From: Nocardia abscessus NBRC 100374
Lineage (GTDB): Bacteria; Actinomycetota; Actinomycetes; Mycobacteriales; Mycobacteriaceae
Reading direction: 5' to 3'
Assembly: GCF_000308455.1 (NCBI RefSeq)
Contig: NZ_BAFP01000132.1
Location: 1-47,291 of the forward strand
Length of the DNA: 47,291 bases
In this document: positions 35,093-43,524 of the stretch, piece after piece
Position numbering within the stretch: the stretch's first letter is position 1
How the letters are laid out: every line of letters begins with the position of its first letter
Made by a program: the position numbers and the translations under genes
The notes under the pieces: generated by a model
Seen by the model: only the letters and a program-made list of their open reading frames with translations
Database searches by the model: none
Told to the model about the DNA's origin: nothing

Positions 35093-36205
35093 TCAGGGGC
35101 GCAGGTCGGCACCGACGTCGAGAATCTCCACACTTCCCTGCTTGCCCGCTTCGAGGAAGGCGAGCAGAGCGTGCGCCTCCGCCTCGACCTCGGCGCGCTC
35201 GGCCTTCGTCCAGTTCCGGGTGGGACTGATGCGCAGCCGGGCGGTCCCGGTGTTCGCGAAGACCTTGTACAGACCCGCGAGAAAACCGTCGACCAGCACC
35301 GGGGAGACCTGGGCGGCGAAGGAGCGCAGCGGTGGAGGCGCCCCATCGGGCACGATCCTGGTCCGGTCCTGGTGCGAGAGCAGGGCGTTGTCGTACCAGC
35401 CGAGCAGGCGCACCGGGGCGGGGGTGTCCGGATCGGCCAACTCACCGTGGGCGACGTCGTAGAGCGTGCGGCCGCGCTCGTCGGTGTAGGTGCGCACCCG
35501 ATCGCCGAGTTCCGCGACGGCCCGCTTCATGCCGAGCAGCCTGGACCAGGTCTGCATGTCCATCGTGCTCGCCGGGCCGAAGGCGCACAGATATCGGAAG
35601 AGCAACTCCGCCAAGGGATATGCGGGGTCCAGCGGTGCCCCCACCCAGGGCTCGACCCGCGACCAGATCGGCCTGCTGTTGTCCTTCCACTTCCCGCGCG
35701 GCGGGGTCTGCAGGACCGGCAGTTGATACAGCCAGGTCTGCACCACCGCCCCCGGGTCGCGGTCGGGGTACAGCTCGGTGGCGTGGGCGCGCAGCTCCGC
35801 GGCGGACATCGGCTCGTCGCCGAGCACGGCCTCGCCGTGCCCGCGCACCTCCTCCGGATCCAGTCCGACCATGGCGCCGTAGTTGAAGCCCTTGCGGAAG
35901 GGCGCTTTCTCCAGTTCCGGCTGCACATGCGGCGCGATCCGCAACGCGTCGGGCGGCGTGACCATGTGAATGGTCCCCCGCATCAGGGTGATCCGGACCA
36001 AGGAACGGTCCTCCAGCGCGTCCGACACCGCCGCCGGATCGAACGCCGCGACGCGGCTCCACAATCCGACGAACGGCGGTGGCGAATCCTGCGCCTGCAA
36101 CCCGACGAGGTGGTCGCACATCTGCTGCGGGGTCAGCCGCGAGCGCTCGAGCAGGTGCTGGCGAGCCAGCAGGGTCCGATTCAGGACCCGATCGGACAGC
36201 TTCAT
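35093..36205 (-). CDS. AlkZ/YcaQ-type (HTH_42) winged-helix protein, putative DNA glycosylase
   Basis: A 370-residue protein of the HTH_42 superfamily. The motif LVGLQAQDSP places Gln37 and Gln39 as a QxQ pair, the catalytic signature and exact numbering of AlkZ, the glycosylase that removes azinomycin cross-links; the YcaQ/AlkX branch has QxD. The supporting RGTIHMV motif is present at about 76-82, and winged-helix units can be recognised in the rest. It likely unhooks or excises bulky alkylated bases. No clear alkylating-agent gene cluster is adjacent. It shares strand with the quinone oxidoreductase 22 bp upstream, so they may be co-transcribed. Confidence 0.82.
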   Translation of the reverse strand: MKLSDRVLNRTLLARQHLLERSRLTPQQMCDHLVGLQAQDSPPPFVGLWSRVAAFDPAAVSDALEDRSLVRITLMRGTIHMVTPPDALRIAPHVQPELEKAPFRKGFNYGAMVGLDPEEVRGHGEAVLGDEPMSAAELRAHATELYPDRDPGAVVQTWLYQLPVLQTPPRGKWKDNSRPIWSRVEPWVGAPLDPAYPLAELLFRYLCAFGPASTMDMQTWSRLLGMKRAVAELGDRVRTYTDERGRTLYDVAHGELADPDTPAPVRLLGWYDNALLSHQDRTRIVPDGAPPPLRSFAAQVSPVLVDGFLAGLYKVFANTGTARLRISPTRNWTKAERAEVEAEAHALLAFLEAGKQGSVEILDVGADLRP

Positions 36206-36227
36206 GGCGTGGACAGGCCGGCGTGCG

Positions 36228-37202
36228 TCAGCGCAGCGTCACCACGACCTTGCCGGTGGCCGTCCGGTTGTCCAGCGACGCGACGGCCTCGGCGGCCTTG
36301 TCCAACGGGTACAGCACCGGCGCCGGCGGCGCGATCTTGCCGGAGGCCAGCAGGGGCTCCACCTCGGCCCACTGCTCCTGCAGGTAGCCCGGGTGCGACA
36401 TCACCCATTCGCCCCATGCCGCGCCGGTCACCTCGACGTTCTTCAGCAGCAGCCGGTTGACCTTCACCGTGGGGATCTCCCCCGCGGTGAAGCCGACGAC
36501 CAGCAACCGGCCCGCCGAGGCGAGCGAACGGACGCTGTCGGTGAAACGGTCGCCACCGACCGGGTCGAGCACGATGTCGACGCCGCGACCGCCGGTCAGC
36601 TCCTTCACCGCCGCGAGCCAGCCGTCGGTGAGCACCACGTCGGTCGCGCCGTTGGCGCGCGCCACCTCGGCCTTCGCCTCGGTGCTCACCACGGCGATCA
36701 CCCGGCCCGCACCGAGCGCGGCCGCCATGCGCAGGGTCGAGGTGCCGATGCCGCCCGCGGCGCCGTGCACCAGGACCGTTTCGCCCTCCGCCAGCCTGCC
36801 GCGGGTGCGCAGGCAGAAGTGCACGGTCAGATCGTTGAACAGGATGCCGGCGCCCGCCTCCAGCGAGACGTTGTCGGGCAGACGGAACACCATCTGCGTG
36901 GGCGTGACAGCGGTCTCGGCCATCGCGTTGCCGAGCATGGTCAACGCGACCACCCGGTCACCGGGCCGCACGTGCGCGCCCTCGGGGGCTTCCCGCACGA
37001 TGCCGGCGACCTCTCCGCCGACGACGAACGGCAGGTCGGGCTTCATCTGGTACAGACCGCGCGTCATCAGCACGTCCGGGAAGGCCACGCCCGCCGCGTG
37101 CACGTCGATCACGACGCCGCCCGGGAAAGCCGCGGGCTCCGGGATATCGACGATGTGAACCGCTTCCGGTCCTTCCAGCTTGCTGACCTGGGCTGCGCGC
37201 AT
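36228..37202 (-). CDS. NADPH:quinone oxidoreductase family (zinc-free MDR)
   Basis: A 324-residue medium-chain reductase. GroES-like amino domain with FPDVLMTRGLYQMKPDLPFV and GGEVAGIV, then a Rossmann domain with VHGAAGGIGTST (about 143-154). No structural zinc cysteines are visible, which fits the quinone oxidoreductase or acryloyl-CoA-reductase-like group. ATG 37202 follows AGAGAGGT at normal spacing; the longer frame from 37250 is rejected. Confidence 0.88.
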   Translation of the reverse strand: MRAAQVSKLEGPEAVHIVDIPEPAAFPGGVVIDVHAAGVAFPDVLMTRGLYQMKPDLPFVVGGEVAGIVREAPEGAHVRPGDRVVALTMLGNAMAETAVTPTQMVFRLPDNVSLEAGAGILFNDLTVHFCLRTRGRLAEGETVLVHGAAGGIGTSTLRMAAALGAGRVIAVVSTEAKAEVARANGATDVVLTDGWLAAVKELTGGRGVDIVLDPVGGDRFTDSVRSLASAGRLLVVGFTAGEIPTVKVNRLLLKNVEVTGAAWGEWVMSHPGYLQEQWAEVEPLLASGKIAPPAPVLYPLDKAAEAVASLDNRTATGKVVVTLR

Positions 37203-37348
37203 GTGCTGACCTCTCTGTCCTCGCGTCGGCATGATCCGTGCCGACGCCACACCGACAACATAACGGTCGCGGCTCGACGACGCCCATCGGCACCACCCGA
37301 TTTTGCTATGCTGACCGCGACCTCACGGTCGGGAGGGAAGGGGGATTC

Positions 37349-37678
37349 ATGGTCGAGCAAAACCAGTCCGGACCTGCGACGACGATGCAGGTCGACCCGG
37401 CGGCGCTGCGCTCCTTCGCGCAGACGCTGCGCACGGAGGCCACGTCGGTCACCGACCTCGGCGGCGATGGTTTCGGCGCCGTCGCCGGTGCGCTGCCGGG
37501 CACCGACTTCGGCCCGGTGGCCCAGCGCGCGAACGACGCCGCGCACCGCTGCCTGGAGCGGATCGGGTCGCGGCTCACCACGATCGCGGACAACCTGCAC
37601 AACGCGGCGGGCAAGTACGAGCTGGCCGAGGACGACTTCGCGGCGAAGCTGCGCGCCATCGGGCTCCAGTTGCCATGA
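37349..37678 (+). CDS. EspC-like type VII secretion-associated protein
   Basis: A 109-residue, helical, leaderless small protein. The pattern VDPAALRSFAQTLRTEATSV ... LADN-type helices (LTTIADNLHNAAGKYELAED) resembles the EspC/PF10824-type group of ESX substrates; YELAEDDF near the end fits the YxxxD/E secretion signal (YELAE). GGGAGGGAAGGGGG precedes the ATG. Its stop overlaps the next ATG by four bases, as is usual for paired ESX substrates. Confidence 0.78.
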   Translation: MVEQNQSGPATTMQVDPAALRSFAQTLRTEATSVTDLGGDGFGAVAGALPGTDFGPVAQRANDAAHRCLERIGSRLTTIADNLHNAAGKYELAEDDFAAKLRAIGLQLP

Positions 37679-38799
37679 CGCTCACCATCCCCGACGTCGC
37701 GAACTGGCAGCCGGAGCAGCTTTCGGCGGCGGGTGGGCTCGCCGAACAGATGTCGCAGGGCCTCGACACCGCCGTCGGCAAGGGCGCGGACGACACCCGA
37801 GCGCTCGCCGACGCGAACAAGTGGTCCGGCTCCGCGGGCGACGCCGCGAACGCCCGGATGCAGATTGAGAAGACCCGCGCCTCCGCGGTGAGCGCCGCCC
37901 TGCTCGAGCTGAAGACCGCGTTCACCGCCCAGGTGCAGAATCTGATCGAGGCCCGAGCCAAGGTATTGAGCTTGCGCGACGACGCGCTGAACCAGACGCC
38001 ACCCTTCGATGTCGCGCCCAACGGCACCGTGGACGCCAAGACGCGGATCGACTACCTGCGCGCGCACGCCGACAAGGCCGACGTGGAGGGGCTCGTCTTC
38101 CAGGAAGCGCTGCAGGCGGCCACACGGACGTGGGAGCTCACCAACGCGCTGAAGACCGCCGAGGACGTGGCGAACCAGGCCAAGATCCAGGTGGAGGGCG
38201 CGGTCGGGAAATTGGAGGCGGCGTTCGCCGGGCTCGGCGAGCCGAGCGCGGCGAACGTGCCCGCGGCCCCCACCGTGCCCGCGGCCACCGCACCGGTGAG
38301 TACGTCGGCCACCCCGGTCGCGAGTCCATCCTCGGACCGGCCGAGCCAGCTGATGTCGGGCCAGAACAACTCCGGCTCGTCGTCGGGCACGCCGTATTAC
38401 GGTGGGCCGAGCTCGTCGGCGCCGACCGGCCCGCTGCCGAGCGGTGACGTCGCGCGATGGATCTCCGAGGCGAAGCAGAAGCTCATCGCGATGGGGTACG
38501 CCCCCGAGGACATCGATGAGCGGGCGATCGCGTTGATCATCCAGCACGAGTCCGCGGGCAACCCGTACGCGGAGAACCGCTGGGACAGCAACTGGGTGGC
38601 CGGGCATCCGTCGAAGGGCCTGATGCAGACCATCGACAGCACCTTCAGCGCATACAAGGCGCCCGGTCACGACGACATCTGGAATCCGGTCGACAACATC
38701 ATCGCCGGAGTGCGGTACTCGATCGATCGCTACGGGTCGCTCGGCAACGTTCCCGGTGTCGCGGCCGTGAACTCGGGCGGCGCCTACCAGGGTTACTGA
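37675..38799 (+). CDS. WXG100-like protein fused to a lysozyme-like transglycosylase domain
   Basis: A 374-residue likely type VII substrate. Residues 1-185 are a helical hairpin-type region with W50-S51-G52. A Pro/Ser/Thr-rich linker follows (190-255). Residues 258-374 form an SLT/lysozyme-like domain with HESAGNP (E292 probable catalytic), GLMQTIDSTF and NIIAGVRYSIDRYG. No Sec signal peptide is present, so export through ESX with its EspC-like partner is likely. Role: peptidoglycan remodelling or a wall-active effector. Part of a two-gene operon. Confidence 0.85.
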   Translation: MTLTIPDVANWQPEQLSAAGGLAEQMSQGLDTAVGKGADDTRALADANKWSGSAGDAANARMQIEKTRASAVSAALLELKTAFTAQVQNLIEARAKVLSLRDDALNQTPPFDVAPNGTVDAKTRIDYLRAHADKADVEGLVFQEALQAATRTWELTNALKTAEDVANQAKIQVEGAVGKLEAAFAGLGEPSAANVPAAPTVPAATAPVSTSATPVASPSSDRPSQLMSGQNNSGSSSGTPYYGGPSSSAPTGPLPSGDVARWISEAKQKLIAMGYAPEDIDERAIALIIQHESAGNPYAENRWDSNWVAGHPSKGLMQTIDSTFSAYKAPGHDDIWNPVDNIIAGVRYSIDRYGSLGNVPGVAAVNSGGAYQGY

Positions 38800-38934
38800 G
38801 CCCCGCACCGCGGTGACCTGCGCCTGCGCTCCGCGGCAATCGGTCGCTGCCGCCCCATGGAACGGGTCCGCGCTCCCGAACGTCGGACCGAAGACCCCAT
38901 TTCCGCTGGCTGAGGTCCCGGCAGGCGGACTATT

Positions 38935-38942
38935 AAGGAGGT
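38935..38942 (+). other. Perfect AAGGAGGT with no gene behind it
   Basis: This is the ideal anti-16S sequence, yet no start codon with an open frame follows within 15 bases. It may be the residue of a lost gene or chance. Confidence 0.3.
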
Positions 38943-38963
38943 ACGGACGGCTCGACGCGAGGG

Positions 38964-38992
38964 TGTGACGTACGCCCCGTAAAGTCGTCACA
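38964..38992. promoter_or_regulatory. Inverted repeat TGTGACG-N15-CGTCACA upstream of the thioesterase
   Basis: Seven-base perfect arms at 38964-38970 and 38986-38992, 50 bp before the GTG start. TAAAGT in the spacer could be a -10 box. Likely operator; binding protein unknown. Confidence 0.4.
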
Positions 38993-39042
38993 ACAGCACC
39001 GCATGAAGAAACGCGGCACACCGTGCAGCGCGAGGAGCACAA

Positions 39043-39846
39043 GTGTCACTCGATCAGCCACTCGCCCCGCTTCCCCAGGAGGGCATGGGCTTTGCTTCGG
39101 CGTGGCCCGTCCGGGCTGGTGATGTGGATCCCTATGACCGGTTGCGGTTCGATGCCGTCGCCCGCTACCTGCAAGATATCGCCTGGGAAAACCTGCATAA
39201 GACGTTCTTCCACCGGACCGACCCGAACTGGATCATCCGCCGGACGGTCATCGATGTCATCCGCCCGATCCTGTGGCCCGACGAGGTGCAGCTGCTGCGG
39301 TGGTGCTCGGCGATGTCCACCCGGTGGACGAACATGCGCGTGCGGATCACCAGCGGAAACGGCGGACTGATCGAGACCGAGGGCTTCTGGATCAATATCA
39401 GCGAGTCCACCGGGATGCCCGCGCGAATCAGCGACGAGGGCCTCGCCTACCTCGCTCGCACGTCCACCGAGCACCGCCTGCGGTGGCGGCCGTACCTGAC
39501 CGACGCCACGCCGCCGGAGTCGGACACCGACCTGCCGTTCCCCGTGCGCGCCACCGACATCGACCAGTACAACCACGTCAACAACGCTTGTTACTGGCAG
39601 GCGGTGGAACAGTTCCTGGTCGAATACCCGAAGCTGCTCGCGGGACCACATCGAGCGGTGATCGAATATGTGGCGCCGGTGCTGGCACGTCAGCATGTGA
39701 GCGTGCGCAGCCGGTACGAGCCGGGTGACCGGACAGGGCAGCCGGTGCTGCGGCTGTGGTTCGTGGTCGGCGGAACCACCACGACAGTAGTCCGCATCAT
39801 GCCGCTGCCCGCCTCTCCGGGTATCCAGGCCGTACCAGTCGAGTGA
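39043..39846 (+). CDS. Acyl-ACP thioesterase (FatA-like), double hotdog
   Basis: A 267-residue enzyme that releases fatty acids from ACP. Two hotdog repeats are visible: GDVDPYDRLRFDAVARYLQD (residues 25-44) and ATDIDQYNHVNNACYWQAVE (from about 168). The second has the Asn-His pair (YNHVNN) that forms the active site in this family. GTG start behind GAGGAG. It converges with fprB. Confidence 0.88.
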   Translation: MSLDQPLAPLPQEGMGFASAWPVRAGDVDPYDRLRFDAVARYLQDIAWENLHKTFFHRTDPNWIIRRTVIDVIRPILWPDEVQLLRWCSAMSTRWTNMRVRITSGNGGLIETEGFWINISESTGMPARISDEGLAYLARTSTEHRLRWRPYLTDATPPESDTDLPFPVRATDIDQYNHVNNACYWQAVEQFLVEYPKLLAGPHRAVIEYVAPVLARQHVSVRSRYEPGDRTGQPVLRLWFVVGGTTTTVVRIMPLPASPGIQAVPVE

Positions 39847-39878
39847 CGCGGGATTCGCGTTCAGGTCCTGCGTGGGGT

Positions 39879-39908
39879 CGCCGGTCGGATCCAAGGATCC
39901 GACCGGCG
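39879..39908. terminator. Bidirectional hairpin between thioesterase and fprB
   Basis: CGCCGGTCGGATCC (39879-39892) pairs perfectly with GGATCCGACCGGCG (39895-39908) around AA. It lies between two converging genes. No T-run follows on either side. Confidence 0.65.
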
Positions 39909-39917
39909 TCCTGATCG

Positions 39918-41588
39918 TCAGCCGCGGGCGGCTTTGAGGAGGTCTTCCCGGGTGGTGAACTTGACTCGGGGGCGGCCTGCGGACTTGCCGGCGGACTTCT
40001 CCGCTTGGTCGATCGCTCGCCAGCCCGCGCGGTCGACCAGGTCGGCCTGACGCTCGGCCAGCAGTGCCTTCAGAGCGGCGCGGTCGGCTTGCGGCGCGGC
40101 GAGTTTGCCCGCGGTGAAGTCGGCGAGCAGCAGTTCCACCGTCTCCTCGGAGTCGGTCCGGTTCGAACCGATGACGCCGCGTGGGCCACGCTTGATCCAT
40201 CCGCTGACGTACACGCCGCTCAGCATCGTCCCGTCCTCGCCGATGACCCGGCCGTGCTCGTTCGGCACGACACCGCGCCGCTCGTCGAACGGCAGCTCGC
40301 CGACCCGCTCGCCGCGGTAGCCGATCGACCGCAGCACCAGCGAGGTGTCGATGCTCTCGGTGCGGTCGGTCGGCCGCGCCACGAGCTGACCGTCTTCCTC
40401 GAACAGCTCGTTGTGCACGATCTCGATGGACTCGACCCGCTCGGTGCCGGTGAGCGCGGTGGGCGAAGTCAGGTAGCGGAACACGATCCGCTTGTTGCCT
40501 TCCGCCCTGCGGCCGCCGGCGTACTCCTGGGCCAGGGTGTACTTCAACGCCAGCGACGGCTCCACCTGTGGATCGTCGACGATCGCCTGGCTGGCGTGAT
40601 CCAGTTCCAGGTCGGTCTCGTCCACGATCACGTCTACGCCCTTCAGATGCGCGAGCGCCAGGAATTCCGGCGAGGTGTAGGCCGCCTGCAGCGGGCCCCG
40701 CCTGCCGAGCACGACGACTTCGCGAATATTGCTCTGCCGCAGGGCGTCCAGGGCGTGGTCGGCGATATCGGTCTTGGCGAGTTCGTCCGGGCCGACGGTC
40801 AGCACGCGCGCCACGTCCAATGCGACATTGCCGTTGCCGACGATCACGGCCCGCTCACCGGACAGGTCGAAGGTCCGGTCGGCGAAATCGGGGTGGCCGT
40901 TGTACCAGGCGACGAACTCGGTGGCGGAGTGGCTGCCCGGCAGGTCCTCCCCCGGGACGCCCATCCTGCGGTCGCTCGAGGCTCCCACCGCGTAGATCAC
41001 CGCGTGGTGGTGACGCAGCAGTTCCTCGTGCGAGATGTGCGTGCCCACCTCGACGTTGAGGTAGTACTGCAACGTCTCACGGCGGAACGCGGACTCGAAC
41101 ATGCCCGAGACCGTCTTGGTGCCGGGGTGATCGGGCGCGACGCCCGCCCGGACCAGGCCCCAGGGGGTGGGCAGCCGGTCGAACATCTCGATTTCCACGT
41201 CGGCCCTGCGCAGCAGTTCGTCGGCCGCGTAGCAGGCCGCGGGGCCCGCGCCGACGATCGCGACCCGCAGGGTGCCCAGCTCCTTCGGCGGACGCGCGGG
41301 GGTGACGATCGGATCGAAGTTCGATTCCAGCGGATGCCGTTGGAAGTAAGCGGCATTGATGTCGCGGAACCGTGCCAGCGAAGCCGTCAGGTCGTCCTCG
41401 GAGAAGATGGCCTCCACCGGGCACGCGTCGACACAGGCGCCGCAGTCGATACAGGTGTCGGGGTCGATGTAGAGCATCTCGGTCGTCGCGAACTCCGGCT
41501 GATCCGGGGTAGGACGGATGCAGTCGACCGGGCACTCGGAGACGCAGCTGGCGTCGTTGCAACAACGCTGCGTGATTACGTAGGCCAT
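39918..41588 (-). CDS. fprB: Ferredoxin-fused ferredoxin-NADP reductase (FprB-like)
   Basis: A 556-residue electron-transfer flavoenzyme. The amino 60 residues are a seven-iron-type ferredoxin with cysteines at 9, 15, 19, and 46, 49, 52, 56 (CIDCGACVDACP). The reductase follows with an FAD motif VAIVGAGPAACYAADEL (residues about 109-125) and an NADP motif AVIVGNGNVALDVA (about 245-258). This is the layout of mycobacterial FprB. It likely feeds electrons to cytochromes P450 or desaturases. A single ATG fits the family start. Confidence 0.93.
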   Translation of the reverse strand: MAYVITQRCCNDASCVSECPVDCIRPTPDQPEFATTEMLYIDPDTCIDCGACVDACPVEAIFSEDDLTASLARFRDINAAYFQRHPLESNFDPIVTPARPPKELGTLRVAIVGAGPAACYAADELLRRADVEIEMFDRLPTPWGLVRAGVAPDHPGTKTVSGMFESAFRRETLQYYLNVEVGTHISHEELLRHHHAVIYAVGASSDRRMGVPGEDLPGSHSATEFVAWYNGHPDFADRTFDLSGERAVIVGNGNVALDVARVLTVGPDELAKTDIADHALDALRQSNIREVVVLGRRGPLQAAYTSPEFLALAHLKGVDVIVDETDLELDHASQAIVDDPQVEPSLALKYTLAQEYAGGRRAEGNKRIVFRYLTSPTALTGTERVESIEIVHNELFEEDGQLVARPTDRTESIDTSLVLRSIGYRGERVGELPFDERRGVVPNEHGRVIGEDGTMLSGVYVSGWIKRGPRGVIGSNRTDSEETVELLLADFTAGKLAAPQADRAALKALLAERQADLVDRAGWRAIDQAEKSAGKSAGRPRVKFTTREDLLKAARG

Positions 41589-41758
41589 ATTGTGCTGATC
41601 CTCGAAGAAGTACGTGGGCTGTGGCCACCCATGGGGTTGTGGTGGACAGATGAGCGGCGTCCGTCACGATCGCCACGGGGGTCGCCCGCGGCAGCGCGTG
41701 ATGTGATGCCGCTTTCAGTTTGCCTCGAGTGTGGTCGAGACCTCGCGCCCGGAGGCCT

Positions 41759-41764
41759 TACCGT
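41759..41764 (+). promoter_or_regulatory. Putative -10 box (TACCGT) of a leaderless promoter
   Basis: TACCGT ends six bases before the ATG at 41771. GGAGG (41751-41755) is too far (15 bases) to act as ribosome binding site. Confidence 0.4.
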
Positions 41765-41770
41765 ATCTGC

Positions 41771-42262
41771 ATGGCGCGGACTCTGATCCTCATGCGGCAC
41801 GGCAAATCGGCGTATCCGGAGGGCGTCGACGATCACGAGCGACCGCTGGCTCCGCGTGGTCGGCGCGAGGCCGGACTCGCGGGCGGGTGGTTGCGCGACA
41901 CCCAGCCGCCGATCGACGCCGTGCGCTGTTCCACCGCCACGCGGACCCGCGAGACGCTGACGGCCACCGGCATCACCGCGCCGGTCGTCTTCGAATCGGG
42001 AATCTACGAGGCCGCGCCGGAGACGCTCATCGAACTGGTCCGGCTCAGCGACGACGACGTCGCGACCCTGCTGGTGATCGGGCACGCGCCCGGCATGCCG
42101 TGGACGGCGTGGGAACTGGCAGGCAATCGCGACGGCACGGCCGCCGTCGAACTCAGCCGGAAGTTCCCGACCTCGGCGCTCGCGGTGCTGCGCTTCGACC
42201 GCGCCTGGGCGGACGTCGACACAGGTACCGGAGAACTGACACACTTCCACATTCCGCGCTGA
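41771..42262 (+). CDS. SixA-type histidine phosphatase
   Basis: A 163-residue phosphohistidine-type phosphatase. The catalytic RHG is in LILMRHGKSAYP (residues 5-16), and the second His is in LLVIGHAPGMP near residue 102. The short length and lack of extra domains fit SixA-like proteins, which dephosphorylate phosphohistidine proteins. It starts 180 bp from fprB, transcribed away from it. Confidence 0.88.
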   Translation: MARTLILMRHGKSAYPEGVDDHERPLAPRGRREAGLAGGWLRDTQPPIDAVRCSTATRTRETLTATGITAPVVFESGIYEAAPETLIELVRLSDDDVATLLVIGHAPGMPWTAWELAGNRDGTAAVELSRKFPTSALAVLRFDRAWADVDTGTGELTHFHIPR

Positions 42263-42284
42263 CCGCACGCGGTGAAACGCGCGG

Positions 42285-42488
42285 TCAGCGCAGTAACTTG
42301 CCGCCGACCACGACGACCCCACCGAGGACGAGCAGCAGCGCGAACGCGGCAAGGCCGCCGAACAACCACCACACCACGCCGAGCGCGAGCGCGAACGGCG
42401 CGATCGCGACAGCGGTGATCACGGGGCTTTCCTTGACCGTCGCCCAGGCCGAACGAGCCCTGATGCGGTCGATGTCCTTTCCAGGCAT
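42285..42488 (-). CDS. Small membrane protein
   Basis: A 67-residue protein. A basic amino end (MPGKDIDRIRARSAWATVK) precedes two hydrophobic stretches (VITAVAIAPFALALGVVWWL and AFALLLVLGGVVVVG). TACGCT lies six bases upstream of the ATG, again a leaderless layout. Function unknown. It converges with the phosphatase gene. Confidence 0.65.
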   Translation of the reverse strand: MPGKDIDRIRARSAWATVKESPVITAVAIAPFALALGVVWWLFGGLAAFALLLVLGGVVVVGGKLLR

Positions 42489-42546
42489 GTCCCCAGCGTA
42501 AGCCGGAATCCGGGACTTTGTCGGCGCACGATGGAATGCTCGCCGG

Positions 42547-42915
42547 ATGGACTGGAAAATCGAGCTCGTCGCCATTCCCGTGACCGATGTCGACCGCGCC
42601 AAGGATTTCTACACCAAGATCGGCTTCCAGGCCGATCACGACCACCGCGTCAACGAGAACCTGCGCTTCGTACAGCTGACCCCGCCCGGTTCTGGTTGCT
42701 CCATCTGTTTGGGCGAGGGCATCACCGAGGCGGCGCCGGGCAGCGTCGAGGGCATGCAGATGGTGGTCGCCAGCGCCGAGGACGCCTACCAGCAGTTGAT
42801 CGCCGCCGGTGTGGACGCCACTCCGGTCCAGGATCTCGGCTGGGGCCTGTTCACCTTCTTCGCCGATCCGGACGGCAACAAGTGGGCCGTCCAGCAACTG
42901 CCCGTCTACAGCTGA
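42547..42915 (+). CDS. VOC-family (glyoxalase/bleomycin-resistance fold) protein
   Basis: A 122-residue protein with two beta-alpha-beta-beta-beta halves: ELVAIPVTDVDRAKDFYTKI at the start and WGLFTFFADPDGNKWAVQQL at the end, typical of VOC proteins that bind metal or small ligands. The substrate is not predictable. It is a single gene before the MerR operon. Confidence 0.85.
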   Translation: MDWKIELVAIPVTDVDRAKDFYTKIGFQADHDHRVNENLRFVQLTPPGSGCSICLGEGITEAAPGSVEGMQMVVASAEDAYQQLIAAGVDATPVQDLGWGLFTFFADPDGNKWAVQQLPVYS

Positions 42916-42977
42916 ACGCACGATCCCTTCCCACGGGATCCGCCGAGCGGCGGGCGCTGGACAATCGAAAACAACCC

Positions 42978-43008
42978 TTGCTTGGAGTGCACTCCAGGTG
43001 ACTAGCGT
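42978..43008 (+). promoter_or_regulatory. MerR-type promoter: 19-bp spacer with perfect palindrome
   Basis: TTGCTT (-35, 42978-42983) and TAGCGT (-10, 43003-43008) are 19 bp apart, the overlong spacer used by MerR proteins. TGGAGTGCACTCCA (42983-42996) is a perfect 14-bp palindrome in the spacer. This is the expected operator of the downstream MerR gene. Confidence 0.78.
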
Positions 43009-43038
43009 CATCGTTGTTCAACGGGAAAGGCGAGTGCA

Positions 43039-43524
43039 GTGAGCGTTCGAGAACACAGCGCAGCCGGGAACGAAACCGCGTCTCCGGCGAGCGCGAGCGA
43101 CGACCGGGAGCTGCCGCGGTATTCGATCGGCGAGGTGTCCGAGCGGTCGGGGCTGAGCCGGGACACGCTGCGCTGGTACGAGCGGATCGGGTTGATGGAC
43201 TACATCGGCCGGGATCACTCCGGCAAGCGCCGGTTCAGCGACCGGGATCTGGAATGGCTGGCGCTGATCGGCCGCCTGCGCACGACCGGTATGTCCGTGG
43301 CGGACATGGTCCGCTACGCCGAGCTGGTGCGGGCCGGAGACGCCACGCTCCGGCAACGGCTGGAGATGTTCCGGGACACCCGCTCCGAGGTACTCGCCAA
43401 GATCGATGAACTTCGTCAGACCCTGGCCGTGCTGGACCACAAGATCGCCCTGTACGAGGGCAAAGTCGAGGCGGACCCGCCGGCCATGGTCACCGCGCAC
43501 GACAGCGAAGGGATCAAGGTATGA
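43039..43524 (+). CDS. MerR-family transcriptional regulator
   Basis: A 161-residue regulator. After a 26-residue polar lead, the winged helix (YSIGEVSERSGLSRDTLRWY, then ERIGLM) and the HTH partner wing are clear, followed by a long dimerisation coiled coil (residues about 105-140). The short carboxy end lacks cysteines, so it is not a classical metal sensor. It probably activates its own operon (aldo/keto reductase and ABM protein) in response to a reactive carbonyl or quinone-like signal. GTG start with AAAGG upstream. Confidence 0.9.
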   Translation: MSVREHSAAGNETASPASASDDRELPRYSIGEVSERSGLSRDTLRWYERIGLMDYIGRDHSGKRRFSDRDLEWLALIGRLRTTGMSVADMVRYAELVRAGDATLRQRLEMFRDTRSEVLAKIDELRQTLAVLDHKIALYEGKVEADPPAMVTAHDSEGIKV

